Positions 1 through 12,361 of a stretch of 64,000 nt of DNA are shown here, piece by piece. The notes under the pieces were generated by a model. It made no database searches. It was not told the DNA's origin and saw nothing but the letters and a program-made list of their open reading frames with translations. The position numbers and the translations under genes are program-made. The stretch's first letter is position 1. Each line of letters begins with the position of its first letter. Source of the stretch: Brassica napus (lineage: Eukaryota; Streptophyta; Magnoliopsida; Brassicales; Brassicaceae); the NCBI RefSeq assembly GCF_020379485.1, contig NC_063437.1:2542001-2606000 (forward strand), read 5' to 3'.

Positions 1-1370
1 TTAAATAATTTAAACTAAGTCGTCTGGAAAGTCTTCTATTTTAGTTTCCCGCTAAAAATATTTAATTTCCCGCTAAAAATATTAAACTCTTCTGGACGAC
101 TTACATGTAAGTCGTCTGTTTTAATTTCTTCACCAGACGACTGAAATGTAAGTCGTCCAGGAAGTCGTCTGAGTCAAAAATATTTAACCTAATTGGATTT
201 TTTGTCTCCCTATATAAAGAAAAATTTACACATTCTCTCTCCTCCTCTCAAATGGCTGCAACAAAAATGTAATGTTCATCATTCTAAAACTCTCCAACCT
301 CTCTCTAATCTCTTTGACTTGAAAACACCAAACTTTATATGAATTTTTCAGTTTTGTCTCATGTATTTCTTACTAATCTATCTCTTTTGCAGGTTTTTAA
401 TCAAATGGTACTCATCTTCCACTAATTTAAAGGTAGATCTATTAATTTTAGATATGTATTTTTGTTTGTTCTATAAATATAGATTTATCTAATCTTCCAC
501 TCATTTTCTCTATTTTTAAGTCATTTGAACGTTTTTGGATATGCAGGTTTTTCAGATCTGGATTTGATATGCAGGTTTTTCAGATCTGGAAGACTTCTGA
601 AACGACTTACCTGTTAGTCGTCTAGAAGTCGTCTGGACTTCTTGGAAGTCTTCTGACAAAGTCGTCTGGACTTCCAGGAAGTCGTCTGGACTTCCAGGAA
701 GTCGTCTGGACGTCTGGACTTCCAGGAAGTCGTCTAGACTTCCAGGAAGTCGTCTGGATTTTTCTGGGCGTTTTGGTAAGTTCTTATGTCTGATTTTTCT
801 TCATTTGATAACTTCTTGTTGTATAAAGTTTTTACTTTTTTTCCCAAACTAAAACTCTCCAAACCCACTCTAATCTCTTTGACTTGAAAACACCAAACTT
901 TATATGAATTTTTTCAGTTTTGTCTCATGTCTTCATTACTAATCTATCTTTTTTGAAGGTTTTTAATTAGATGGTACTCATCTTCCACTAATTTAAAGGT
1001 AGATCTATTATTTTTAGATATGTATTTTTGTGTGTTCTGTAAAGGTAGATTTATCTAATCTTCCACTCATTTTTTCTGTTTTTAAGCCATTTGAACGTTT
1101 TTGAATATGCAGGTTTCAGATCTGGATTTAATATGCAGGTTTTTTAGATCTAGAAGACTTCTGGGACGACTTACTTGTTAGTCGTCTGGAAGTCGTCTGG
1201 AAGTCGTCTGGAAGTCGTCTAGACTTCCTAAAAGTCGTCTGGACTTCCTGTAAAGTCGTCTGAACTTCCTAAAAGTCTTCTGACAAAGTCGTCTGAACTT
1301 CCTGGAAGTCGTCTGGACTTCTTAGAAGTCGTCTGGACTTCTTAAAAGTCGTCTGGTCTTGTCTACTCAA
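1..1370. repeat. GTCGTCTGG-type repeat arrays with a 566-bp direct duplication
   Basis: Short repeats built from AAGTCGTCTGGACTTCC (about 20-bp period) fill 590-770 and 1,150-1,360, with scattered palindromic GACGACTTACATGTAAGTCGTC units at 90-170. A larger unit is also duplicated: about 283-640 reappears at about 849-1,190, sharing a stretch with CTAAAACTCTCCAA, GATGGTACTCATCTTCCACT and GATATGCAGG, each copy running into its own GTCGTC array. A TATATAAAG box at 211-219 followed by a CT-rich leader and an ATG at 252 looks like a transposon promoter, but no long frame follows. I associate these motifs with Brassica Mutator-like/fold-back elements; the left end lies outside the window. Confidence 0.75.
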
Positions 1371-1960
1371 GTGGAATCCAAGCTTGTCTTTATAGAGGAA
1401 TGATCTATAATAGTTTTGTTTGTGGTCTGTTTTGTGAATTGCATGTCTACTCTTTTAGTTGTGAATTTTTTGTAAAATCAATAATAATGTTTTCCAAGAT
1501 GTATTAAATGTGCTAACAATGTGTTTACACATTTACAAATCAATGAAATAATAGACTTCAGTAGCCTTTTTCTTATCTTTGGATCTCTCATATGCAATAA
1601 TAAACTCCAATGGCCTTTTTCTCATCTTAATAAACAAGAATGTTAGTAGCTTCATATTGATACATTATTTTAAGAAGCATTTAACCCTTCTTCCAACTCA
1701 TAACAGTAGTCATCATTATTGTGTATAACAATAATACTTAAGAGATGGAAACAAACAATAGTAACTAGTCAAAGCATATCATATTTTTTATAAGTTTGCG
1801 TTGAAAAACTTAGTCAAATTTAGTAAAACTAAGGGAGAGAACATATTTTGTAAATATTAATTTTTACATATCTTAAAGTTACTTATCACTCTTAAAAATA
1901 CAAGTTATTCAAAAACTAACGTAGAAGACTTAAAAACTAGCGGAGAAGACGCGGACGACT
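1371..1960. other. AT-rich spacer, no gene seen
   Basis: No coding frame, RNA gene or clear transposon terminus is visible. It lies between the GTCGTC arrays and the fold-back arm and is probably internal to the same repeat family. Confidence 0.4.
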
Positions 1961-2552
1961 TCAATCTAAGTTGTCCAGACGACTAAACTATACGTCGTCT
2001 GGTCAACGCAGAGGTTATTTTTGCAATTGACTTTGAAATCTGTTATTTCGGACGACTGAAAAATAAGTCGTCTACTATTGTTTGGTTAAAAAAAACTCCA
2101 AAAAGCTAGACGACTTACATTTCAGTCATCATAGGTTAGTTTTGCATTTGACTGGATTATTTCAGAAGTTTGACTTTTCTGGACGACTTACATTTCAATC
2201 GTCTAGTAAAAATTAAAATAATAATATTTTTATAAAAGTAGACGACTTACAGTTAAGTCGTCATAGGTTAGTTTTGCAATTGAAAAAAAAAAACTTCAAG
2301 ATTTAATTATATACAGACAACTTAAGACGACTTATAATTCAGTCGTCCACGAGACGACTGAAATGTAAGTCGTCCAGGATTTACGAGGTTTGACCAGAAT
2401 CTCGAAAAAAAATCTTGGACGACTTACAAGTAAGTCGTCTGGTGGACGACTGAATTATAAGTCGTCTGTGTATAATTAAATCTTGAAGTTTTTTTTTCAA
2501 TTGCAAAACTAACCTATGCCTACTTAATTGTAAGTCGTTTACTTTTAAAAAA

Positions 2553-4334
2553 GAGAAATTAGGATAAATATACACATTTCACACCAATATTAAGAAACTA
2601 CCCTATCCCTGTTTTGTGCACTGTGCAATTTTGATTAATACCATTTTACCCCTAATCTCTAATGATGCTACAAAATCCTATCGAAAGATACGAATTTATC
2701 TCAAGTACATGTATATTGAAAAAGAGAAAATAGTAAAAGAAAGAAATATGGGAGACACCAAAGAGAGAGATACGATAGAGAAAACAAATGACAGGAGGAA
2801 GAAAGAAAGAAGAAGACAGTCGGTGCGGAGGTGGTGATAGGGGCGGAGGAGACGGTATACTGGGAAGCGATGGTAAGCGCCACAGACGGTACATCAACTC
2901 GCTTCCAATGGTGACTCCTTCACTTCCTTTACCATCACCACCTCTGGCAACATGAATCCTAGATAATTGCATCATGTTCCTATCACTGCACCAAGTCTAT
3001 TTCTCGTCTCCTTCCTGTTTCTCGGCTTATATGTTATTTGGTAGGAGAAACATGTTTAATAGTAATAACTTGTTTATTAGATGGCAACTTGTATTATAAC
3101 GGTTACTATTTTTCCTTTCGCTCTACCTTTGATGATATATATGTTGTGTAAATGCCGTAGAAATAATAATTGTAGAAGTTAACCATATGTGAGAACGGTA
3201 ATAACAACTGTAGACTATAACTACATAGTTAGATGTTAAGGTTCAGACTGTAACGACATAGTTAGACATCTATCTTGTATGTATTAACTAACATAGTTAG
3301 ACGTTAAGGTTCAGATGTAGCATGTACTATATTGTATGTATAACTCTGTTTATTGTAGTAGACTGTAACATCATTGTTAGACGTCAAGTTGGTTGTTAGA
3401 TGTAGCAGATAAATGAGTTGGTTTTCCACCATTCATTCTTTCTCATTCGTGTAGGTTATGAACACGCTTATGTTCTCCCTGGTGCTGCAAGGGAGCTAGC
3501 CACAACGATGTATCAAGATCTGGCTACTGGTTAACCAAAATTGGATGTCCCTATGCTACGGATAGTGTCCTATGGTTACCCTTCTCTGTGTTGGATTTCC
3601 TTTGTTGAACCATCTATGTTTTAACCCACTTTTTGTATTATATTGTCATGTCTTAAACATTTATTGACATTGCTATCTATAACTTCTATTAATAGTCACG
3701 AGTATCTTCCTCCACATTGTTATGATAACCACTATTAGATATATTAACAACTTTGTTTCAGCATTGCAGATCGTACCACCTATCTATATAAGTTAAAAAA
3801 TTCATTTGCGCTGTAGTCATAATGACTCAAGTTATGTTAACTCTTCTGCGTAATAGATCAAAATAATCTTATCCACTAACAATTGACTATAGAAGCTATT
3901 TTACATATTAACAAGTTATATCACTAGGCGTTAATAGATTAGTTAAATGCTATTACTTAATATACATGATTCGTATACATTTACCATCAACTTATATAAT
4001 ATAGTTTCATCAACCAGCCTAATCGTTAGTCTATCATAAGATATTTTTAACCAAATATGACAAAATCCTCTACAGTCTATATAGCATGGTTCATGAAAGA
4101 ATATGTGGTGTAAAATCGACCAACAAGCAGAGCTATACGTCAACAAGAACCTATCATATCTCTAGACCATATCCCTCAACCACCTATGTATCTACTATCA
4201 TTGTCAACGTGGCCAAGCAAAAAGGGTAAAATTGGAAGCACAAGAGATAATAGCTACAGAAAAATGGAGTTTTTCACGCATATGGGTATATAGCTAATTT
4301 TGTATTCTCATGGGTATATTCACCCAATTATCTC
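2553..4334. mobile_element. Nested Mutator-like element, 1.78 kb, 9-bp TSD
   Basis: Imperfect terminal inverted repeats GAGAAATTAGGATAAATATAC (left) and GAGATAATTGGGTGAATATAC (right end, complement) are flanked by a perfect 9-bp duplication TTTAAAAAA at 2,544-2,552 and 4,335-4,343. Nine-base target duplications are typical of Mutator elements. Removing the element and one TSD copy restores the palindrome of the surrounding fold-back. No transposase frame is visible; the interior (2,640-4,250) holds degraded, possibly captured sequence. Confidence 0.82.
3455..3533 (+). pseudogene. Possible captured exon inside the Mutator-like element
   Basis: After a plausible acceptor (TTCGTGTAG) an open frame reads YEHAYVLPGAARELATT then MYQDLATG and a stop. 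Base composition is less AT-rich than the surroundings, as in Pack-MULE gene pieces. I do not recognise the family; it may be chance. Confidence 0.22.
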
Positions 4335-4559
4335 TTTAAAAAAATATTATTATTTTAATTTTCGACAGACGACTGAAATGTAAGTCGTCTGGGGAAGTCA
4401 AATTTCTGAAATTATTCAGTCAAATGCAAAACTAACCTATGAAGACTGAAATGTAAGTCGTCTAGGTTTTTTGGAAATTTTTTTGAAACCAAACAATAGT
4501 AGACGACTTAACTTTCAGTCGTCTCAGGTTACAGATTTCAAAGTCAATTGCAAAAATAA

Positions 4560-4660
4560 CCTCTGCGTTGACCAGACGACTTCCAGGTAAGTCGTCTACA
4601 GCCAGACGACTTCCAGGTAAGTCGTCTACAGCCAGACGACTTCCCAAGTAAGTCGTCTGA
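4560..4660. repeat. Three tandem 27-bp units
   Basis: The unit CAGACGACTTCCAGGTAAGTCGTCTACAGC-like occurs three times in a row (4,572-4,600, 4,601-4,628, 4,630-4,660), the third slightly diverged. Each unit is itself palindromic (GACGACTT...AAGTCGTC). Confidence 0.8.
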
Positions 4661-5176
4661 CGAACAGATCTGGAAAAAAACTCGATGTCATACCTTAAAT
4701 TGGTGAGATAAGTTCCTTAGCATACATAAAGCTTCTCCAAGCACACATAATCACAAACGAAAGTCACCCACCCAGAATCGTTAGCTTCTATGACTCTATG
4801 AACCATAAAAATTTTAGAATCAAAATCTTGGGTTTTTTTAGCTCATTGTGGAGAGAAAGTGAGAGATATGTTGTGTTTAGTTCACAAGAATGGAAAAAGA
4901 AGAAGGGTAAATCGATTTTGGGAGCATTAAGAGCTTCAAATTGGTTGTTCATGGTGGTTGTGGTATTGATGACAATGACAATCTTGTAATTACTTGAAGA
5001 TGATGAGGGTGAGAGAGTAAAGATGTCATTTTCGAAAAAAAAAAAATTGATGGCATTTTCGTAAATTATATGAACTTGTGGGGTGAATAGGGCAAAACTA
5101 ATTTTCAAAAAAAAAAGAGGTTAGTTTTGTGTTTGACTTTAAGTTGTAGGTCAATTTTGCAACAACCCCTATATAA

Positions 5177-6149
5177 TCCCTTATATATTAATTGAGAAAC
5201 ATTACAACTTATTTTTGTAGCCACGTGTCATCACTAAGATGATTCTTAAAATCATTAGAGAAATAGGTTGGTCCATCTAGTTGTATAATAATTTTTTTAT
5301 TAAACTAAACATAAATTGATTATTAATGTTGGTTATTATTTCCTTAAATAAAAGTTATGGAATTGCCTAATGTGGCTAAAGTATATACGACAATTAATGA
5401 TTTTGAATGATACAGATTTGATAAAACATTAGTGTATCTTCTATACAAAAAATTAGTGTAATAAAAACTAGATTTTTCTGTATATTTTGAATTTTTAAAA
5501 ACAACTATAAATTACTAAGATTGTTTAAAGTCTCATATTCAAATTTTGTGATCCTAAAACTTTTGTTATGAAAAAATACAAATGATTACAAAATCATATA
5601 AGTAAAAATTCTAATTTAATTAATTATTAAGATTAAAAGAGATATATATCTATATATAGTTTTAAATTAGCTATATACCATATAAAATAAATAAATATTT
5701 TAATTTCGAAATCTACTTTGAACAAATGTTTTTTTGATAAAAGCTTTGAACAAACATTGACAACTTATTTTTAAAAAAAAATATAAATTTCTAAAACTAT
5801 TAATCACACAATGAAAATTTTGTTATCAAAAATTTAAAATTTTTTCTATAAAAGATACAAATGATCAAAAAAACCATATGAGTAGAAAGCACCATTTAAT
5901 ATTAAAAATATATGATGTATGTTAATATCATTTAAATTTAATTATATATCTTATCAAATAAAAAAATTACTGTTTGGATTAATAAAATTGATTTATATGT
6001 TCGTACTAATTTAATTATATGTATAATAGTTACTAAATTTTAATTATTCAATATATATTTATTATTTCATAGTATGTAAAAACATATAATACATTAAATA
6101 ATTTATACATATAATGTTCATTCCGCGCATGACACGTGTCTTAATCTAG
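5177..6149 (+). mobile_element. Non-autonomous Helitron (family A)
   Basis: It begins TCCCTTATATATTAATTGAG directly after an A and ends GACACGTGTCTTAATCTAG directly before a T, as expected of Helitrons (5' TC, subterminal palindrome, 3' CTAG, insertion between A and T). The interior is AT-rich without genes. Minus-strand relatives lie at 36,108-37,617 and about 47,838-52,946: the 5' block GTAGCCACGTGTCATCAC and the GGTTGGTCCATCTA region match both. Confidence 0.8.
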
Positions 6150-6223
6150 TTTGCAGTATTTCAAGCAATTTCTCTTTAAAATAGATGTATATGTTATATC
6201 AGAGCCAAATTCTGATTCTAGGA

Positions 6224-8435
6224 TCCTCCTATATATTAACTGAGTCACTTTAGTGATTTATGTTGATGTGTCAGTCATAGAAGAGTTCTCCAATTAATTG
6301 TTATAATTTGATTGGTTTATAGTTTTTCATTCTTTATTTTTCATTTATTTAATTAAATTTTTTAAAAGGAAACTATTCATAAAATTACCTAATCTAATCT
6401 ATGTTTTCAAACATACAATTAAACATCTTAAATATATATGAATTAACATAATTTGTTTATAGAAATAAATAAATATCTAGATTACATTATATAAATTGAT
6501 AAGATACATATAAATACATATGATACTATAGAAACAATTATAAAAACGGTTTTTATTATGTTTGTATTAGTAGTGAATAAAATAAATCATAGATTTTAGA
6601 AAACTAATTAATCTAAAGTTAATAATATTAATTAAATTCACTCATTCACTATATATATAGTATAAAAATGTGTCAAATGAATGCAAAATAGTCAAATATA
6701 TAATTCTAAAAAAATTCAATCATTTTTCAATAACAATGTGAAATCTATATACGTTATCACTTTTAGAAATGATTAAAATATTTTTATATTTTTAAACATA
6801 AAAATGATATGGTAAGTTATTGAGAGGGTACAGAAATCAAGAAAAAGTTTATTTAATTTATCTATTAATATAAACAGATGAATTAACATTATTATATTGT
6901 AAATCATTTACAATTATATTATTTGGTAATTTATTTAATTTATTATATGGTAAGTCATTTAATTATATTAATCAAAATATTTTTCTAGAGTTAATACTCT
7001 ATTAATATAATTCATATAGCTTGGATTATTATAAAATCAACATGCTTATTTTTAGTAGGAAAAAAACAGACATAAATAAAAGAAAAAGAGGGAAAAATAA
7101 TAAAATATATTTTTTGTGTTCTTGGTATTTTTATATTCTTATGTATTTAATTTTATTTGTTTGTCGAAGTACATGTACTTCTTATGTTACTATAAATGTG
7201 AACTAATTAGTTTTATGTGTTTTTAAAATGTTAAGATAAATTTAGTAAAAAAGTTCAATAAAAATGACTATCTCTACAATTGTTAAAATCAAAGATGGAA
7301 AATACAATGTATATTAAAAGTAAGAAAAAGTTATTTAAAAATTAATGAGATGTATTTTTACGCTATATTAAAATTTTAAAATGTACGATAATAAAAAAAT
7401 TCAAAAAATTTATACAAATAAAAACATTTCATTTTATATAATATTTGATCTCACATTAATATTAAGTATATATGTCCAAAATAACGACATATGGTTATTT
7501 AAAAATTGAAATATTTTTTTTTCTTATTAGTTAATAAGATTTAATTAATATAGCTATGTTTTAATTTAATTTAAAATAAATTCAAAAAAATAATTTTAAA
7601 AGATATGTAAACTGTGATTTGTTTTAATTACACATGTTCGCATCGCAACTAATAGAAAAAAAATGACTACTAACATTTGGTTGAATGAGTTAGTGTTAGA
7701 TAAAATAGTGTAATGATCAGAGATAATTTAAGGAAGAATTTGTTTGCTTAACCCATTTGAGTTTTATGTTAACACTAAATTAAAAAAAAATGAGTGAGAA
7801 AGTGTGACTTGGAACAAAATATGAGAAAAATTGCTTAAACTACCATTTTCCTAATACATGTTTTTATGTTTACCTTAACCAAATTTATCCTTAGTTTTAA
7901 AGAGATAAATCCTACTACATGTTTTGGTTATGTGTCTTTAATAAGTTAAGTTTTAAAAAATAGTTATAATTTGATTGGTTGTTAACATTTATTGGTAAAA
8001 TTTTAATCAGATCTAAAAAGAAAAGGTAACTCTAGAACTAATTAATACAAATTATCAAATAAAAGAAATAATATTACAAATAATGATTTATGGTAACTAA
8101 TTGTAGAATTAGAAAAAGAATATATATGTTTTAACAATTTCTTTATTTTTATTAATGAGTTATATATAATATAATTAAATAAAATACTTTAGCATTTTTA
8201 TAGAAATAAATTTAATGGTTATATATTATTATATAAAAGAATTATATTTGTAGGTAAAGAATTATTATAATTTTTATGTTTTTAAAGCCCACACCAAACC
8301 GTTTACAAAATATCTTTCATGATAAAGGTTTCCGATCATTGTATTGGTCATATTGGAGATACACAAAAAACACACTTTTTTTTTCTTTCTTTTGAGAGCT
8401 AGAGTATTTTTGGTTTTTCATGGGTTAAACTAAAA
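6224..8435 (+). mobile_element. Helitron-like 5' end and AT-rich body, 3' end not found
   Basis: TCCTCCTATATATTAACTGA starts at 6,224 after an A and is followed by GTCACTTTAGTGAT, matching a second start at 8,436. I could not locate a convincing hairpin plus CTAG for this copy, so the right limit is set by the next start and is arbitrary. The rest is AT-rich with no gene. Confidence 0.45.
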
Positions 8436-9282
8436 TCCTCCTATATATTAATTGAAAAGTCACTTTAGTGATTCTTGTTTATGTGTCATTCATACAAGAT
8501 GTCTCCATTTAATTGTTTTAATTTTATTGGTTGACAGTTTTTTTATTTGATTTATTAATTCAGTTCTAAAAAAAACTAAATAAAGAAAAATCTTACATCA
8601 ATAGCCAAACAAACCATACTTAACAATAATGGTTTTCACAAATATGTATTTAAGGAAACTATGTCATCAATGCTCGGTTTTCCTATATTTTAATGTTTCC
8701 AATTTTATCTAATTAGCATTGTAACTTTGGTAAGTTATAAAAAATAAATAGATATTATACTGTACATTTATTCATATGTTATTAAGAATCTGAGTTAAAT
8801 TTATAGTGAATAATATTTTGTTTAAAGATTTCGATTGTATTTAATTTATATTACTAAATTCTTAAATTAAAACATCAAAATTTATATCCCATAGTATAAC
8901 ATATATTTTCTTAAAAATAAATTTGATTGGTTAATGTTTTTTAATTTTGATTTATTTAATTCATTTTAAAAATCTAAATTCAAATACAAACTTACACCAA
9001 TAGCAAAACATATCATACTTAATAATAATGGCTATCACAATTATGTATTTAAGAAATCCGTGTCAACAATACCAGTTTTTCTCTATTTTAATGTTTCCGG
9101 TTATATCTAATAAGTATCGTACGTTTTTAGTAAAGTATAAAAAAAATTAGATTAAAATATTCCAAATAATATTACATATAATAATTAATTTTAGGATAAA
9201 TATTGAAACATAATGTGTATCAACATATATTTTATTTGTATAAGAGATATTTTTAAAAAAATTCTCTTGCATATTATATAGA
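8436..9282 (+). mobile_element. Second Helitron-like 5' end with internal direct repeat
   Basis: TCCTCCTATATATTAATTGA at 8,436 (after an A), then GTCACTTTAGTGATTC. Inside, about 8,500-8,750 is repeated at about 8,930-9,150 (offset about 430 bp; shared TTACA(T/C)CAATAGC, AATAATGG and TATGTATTTAAG). The 3' end is unresolved; a minus-strand Helitron terminus starts at 9,283. Confidence 0.5.
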
Positions 9283-9320
9283 CTAGGTAAGGAACCCGTG
9301 CGATATCGCACAGAAACTCA
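9283..9320 (-). mobile_element. Helitron 3' terminus (minus strand)
   Basis: CTAG at 9,283-9,286, preceded by A, followed within about 12 bases by the palindrome GTGCGATATCGCAC. On the minus strand this reads hairpin then ...CTAG|T, a standard Helitron end. The element would extend rightwards; its 5' end is not located with confidence, so only the terminus is called. Confidence 0.65.
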
Positions 9321-11715
9321 TTTTATAAAAATAAATATGCTATATTTTATAATGTAGATTTTTATAAAAAAAATATTCTTACAATTTATTTTGAGGAAAT
9401 ACATGTCTTAGCATGAAACTATCTTCTCTTTTATTAATAATACTAAAAATCTACATTTTGTTTATAGGTTTGGTTGTAATAAAATCATAAATATTTTGAA
9501 TAAACTTTATTTTGAAAACGAAAAGACACATATTTTTAATTCTTTAAAAATATAATAAAAATAATATGTCACATGATAAAATTAACATCACAAAAATTAT
9601 GCAGTTTATAAGAATAAAAGACACACCCTTGGACATTTTTAGTAAATTTATCATTATTGCCTATTATTATGCACTTTTGATTTTAGAATATGTTAACATA
9701 ATAAAATTTATTTGATAAAATATGTCTTTATCAGTGAGTTTAAAACATATTACAGTTTAGTTAAGAAAAAAATAAAGATACACTCATATAAAAAGATTAA
9801 TTTTCTCTAAAATATAATTTAAACTTAAAATATATTAACTTTTTTTAAAAGGATTCACTTTTAAAACATTTTAGTATTCTTAAAGAATGCATCTACTCAA
9901 CAGAAAAAAATAATAAACAAATGAATACTTTCATGAAAACTAAAATAAAAATTAATTAAACCGAGAAAACTAAGAATTATATAAATAAATACTCTTGCAC
10001 TATTCAATTGTTACGTAAAACATACAACAACTTAAAAATATAAACAATTGGTAAAGGCACACACACTGACGTTTCCATGCATGGTTAAAGTTATTATAAT
10101 GAACTCATTTTATTAAAAATATATGCCCTTTTTCATTTATAATATTGCTTTAAATTTCGGAAAGAAATTTTGTAAAACACTAACACTTATTATACTAAAC
10201 TATGGAACATAAAATTAATTAAATTGATAAATTATGGATTTACCTTTTTGAAACCATTAACAGCTTTTATTAGATTTTCAAATAGTATTTTTGAAGTAAA
10301 GGTGGTATTTAGATATAAACACTCTAAAAAATTATTGGTTCCTCAAACAAAATTTCTCACCTTAGGCTAAGATATTAGAATAACAGAAAAAAAAAATTCA
10401 TGTGTTTATATGTTTCTTCAAAGATTTTCGATGATTTTTGAACAATAAATCTTTTTTCTAATCTATTTATGATTGTTGTGTTTTTTTTTGTTGTGATTTG
10501 TCAATGTCCACAACTCTTTATATAGAGGACTAAAAGTTGCAATGGTTGTTAACACGGTAAGTTGCAATGATTTATCACCAAAGACTAAAGTCACCTACGA
10601 TTGCAATAGTTCATCACTCAAGATTGTAATGGTTGATCACTAAAAATTACATTCACCAAAAGTTGCAATGTTTCATTTAATTAGTTATAATTGTTTCACC
10701 AAAAAATTGCATTGATTCACTTAAACTGTTACAAATTTTCATTTAATCGCTAATAATTCTTCTATTTATGTTTAATAGAGGTTATGGAACTCATGTATAA
10801 AGGAAAGTATTTAACCAATACAATTATTAGGTTGAAAAGACACATATTTAAACATTTTGACAGTTTCTATTAAACTCATACAATTCTTAAGATGAAGAAA
10901 CACATTGTTAAAATGAAAATACACATTTTTAGATGTGCAATTCTTAAGATGATAAGATTTGTGCATATATAAGAACAAAACTATAAACATTTTGCCAACC
11001 GCTTGAATATCAAAACAATTTTATAAATAACTTCGAAAGAACCTATATAATTTATAGAACGATAAAACATATTTTTAGACATTTTAAACTTTCTAAAACC
11101 AATGCTTTCTTACAGTGACAAGACATATCATTACATAGTTTTACAGTTTACTAATTAAATAAAATATTTATAAAGAAAACTTAAAAAATATTACAACCCA
11201 CAATGTAAGATTTTTTTTTTTTTACCATACGGTTAAAAATAACATTTATATATTTCAACTAAGAATAAATCAATATGTTCTATTTTTTGGAAAATCTTAT
11301 CGTATATAGGTTTATGGAATTTCAATTAAAGTATGCTTTGGCTGTTAATCAATATATTATGTCTCAAACTTCTCCCAAAAGAATGAATTACCAAAACAAT
11401 AGGATATCATCATTTCGTTGAAATAATGTGTGTAGTTGTAGATGACCCTAACCAGTCTCTGCAGTATTAAATATATATCTTGACAATTACAACAAATAAA
11501 AAACAAATCAACTTATAAGTTATAACACTTACAAAGTCGAACATGTGATCATAGACAGACTCATAATTTGCTTCTTGCGTATACACGTCGGTATATGCGT
11601 TCATCCCACTAAACATTATTCAAATTAGAAGAACAATATGATTTTGAACCTTGTTTTTACATTATGTGATTATGTCTAATGGTAACGTTACCATTATCTA
11701 TATATATATATATAA
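9321..11715. other. AT-rich Helitron-like interior, no gene
   Basis: No coding frame of interest. At 10,560-10,790 degenerate repeats of GTTGCAATG(G/A)TT...TCACC recur about six times, and related GAATAGTCACAACTCTTCAA repeats occur at 14,900-15,130. This supports the view that both stretches belong to related mobile DNA. Confidence 0.45.
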
Positions 11716-11770
11716 TAGTAAACCCGCATTGATGTTAGCAATTTTTTATAGGAAAATAAAAACAAGATAA
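11716..11770 (+). repeat. 53-bp direct repeat, copy 1
   Basis: TAGTAAACCCGCATTGATGT...AATAAAAACAAGAT is repeated without visible mismatch at 13,231-13,285, about 1.5 kb away. The two copies bracket the RPL6 fragment and the SINE. Confidence 0.85.
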
Positions 11771-11854
11771 CGTTTAAGATGAGCTCCCGTGCATAGGATT
11801 TGTGCTCAGGTTTGTACTGTTTACAATTTGAGAATAATAAAAGGAAAGTATAAT

Positions 11855-11998
11855 TCAGAGATATACATCCACGGCTCCATCGGACTCTCCTTTTCCCTTA
11901 CTGGTCTTCTTCTCGGCTACCTTTCCAAAATACTGATCATCAAATTTATCGAGGCTAACATCAGAGACTTTCAGTTTCTGGCAATCATTGATCTTGAA
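11855..11998 (-). pseudogene. Ribosomal protein L6 (eL6) gene fragment
   Basis: On the minus strand a short open frame contains VSLDKFDDQYFGKVAEKK, matching the eL6 segment (family: G-V-T-L-D-K-F-D-D-K-Y-F-G-K-V-A-E-K-K) that lies in the C-terminal half of this 60S ribosomal protein. The match covers about 30 residues; upstream the frame hits a stop and downstream it diverges and ends after ...GAVDVYL. A real eL6 is about 230 residues, so this is only an exon piece. It sits in Helitron-rich DNA between the 53-bp repeats, so capture by a transposon is the likely origin. Confidence 0.75.
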
Positions 11999-12361
11999 GG
12001 GCCAATTTCAAAAATAGGAACATATCAGGTGACACAAGTAATCGATGCTTAAGATGGATAATAGAACGTGGCAGAATTAGAAAAACTCACCGGTCACAAA
12101 AAAGAAAAACAGAGGGTAGTTGGTTAAAAAAAAAGGATGATCGGTACTGTCCCAGGGGTGATGCTGGATCTGTAATACAATCACATTCACAAGAAAAAGC
12201 CTACTCGGACTACAGCTATAAATATTCAATAGATATCTAGATTCTTTTGCCATATGGAACCAGCCTAATCAGACAAATAACATGTAACCGTAAGTTGAGA
12301 ACATGCAAGAGATGAAAAAGAACATATATGTGAAATAAGGAATGGATAATTAGTTTGAACC

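Larger units (their letters stand above)
1961..5170. mobile_element. Long fold-back (Mutator-like) element with GACGACTTA arms
   Basis: The stretch 1,981-2,385 is the inverted complement of 2,395-2,552 joined to 4,344-4,600. Shared landmarks, in mirror order, are GACCAGACGAC/GCAGAGGTTATTTTTGCAATTGACTTTG, the ACTATTGTTTGGTT block, AACTAACCTATG, and TTAAAATAATAATATTTTT. The right flank (4,600-4,670) has three near-identical 27-bp GACGACTTCC(A)GGTAAGTCGTC units, and 5,100-5,170 ends in GGTTAGTTTTGTGTTTGAC, a motif also found inside the arms (GGTTAGTTTTGCATTTGAC). No transposase is present, so the element is non-autonomous. It is split by the element at 2,553-4,334. Confidence 0.7.

Noticed and set aside
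1..1370. CRISPR-like array of short repeats
   Set aside because: Plant nuclear DNA; the repeats are contiguous and palindromic, with no unique equal-length spacers.
2652..2975. 107-codon Pro/Ser-rich minus-strand frame in the Mutator-like element
   Set aside because: Low-complexity complement of a purine-rich tract; no family match.
7640..7665. Possible Helitron 3' end (CGCATCGCAACTAA|T)
   Set aside because: No convincing hairpin precedes it and CTAA rather than CTAG is seen; too weak to call.
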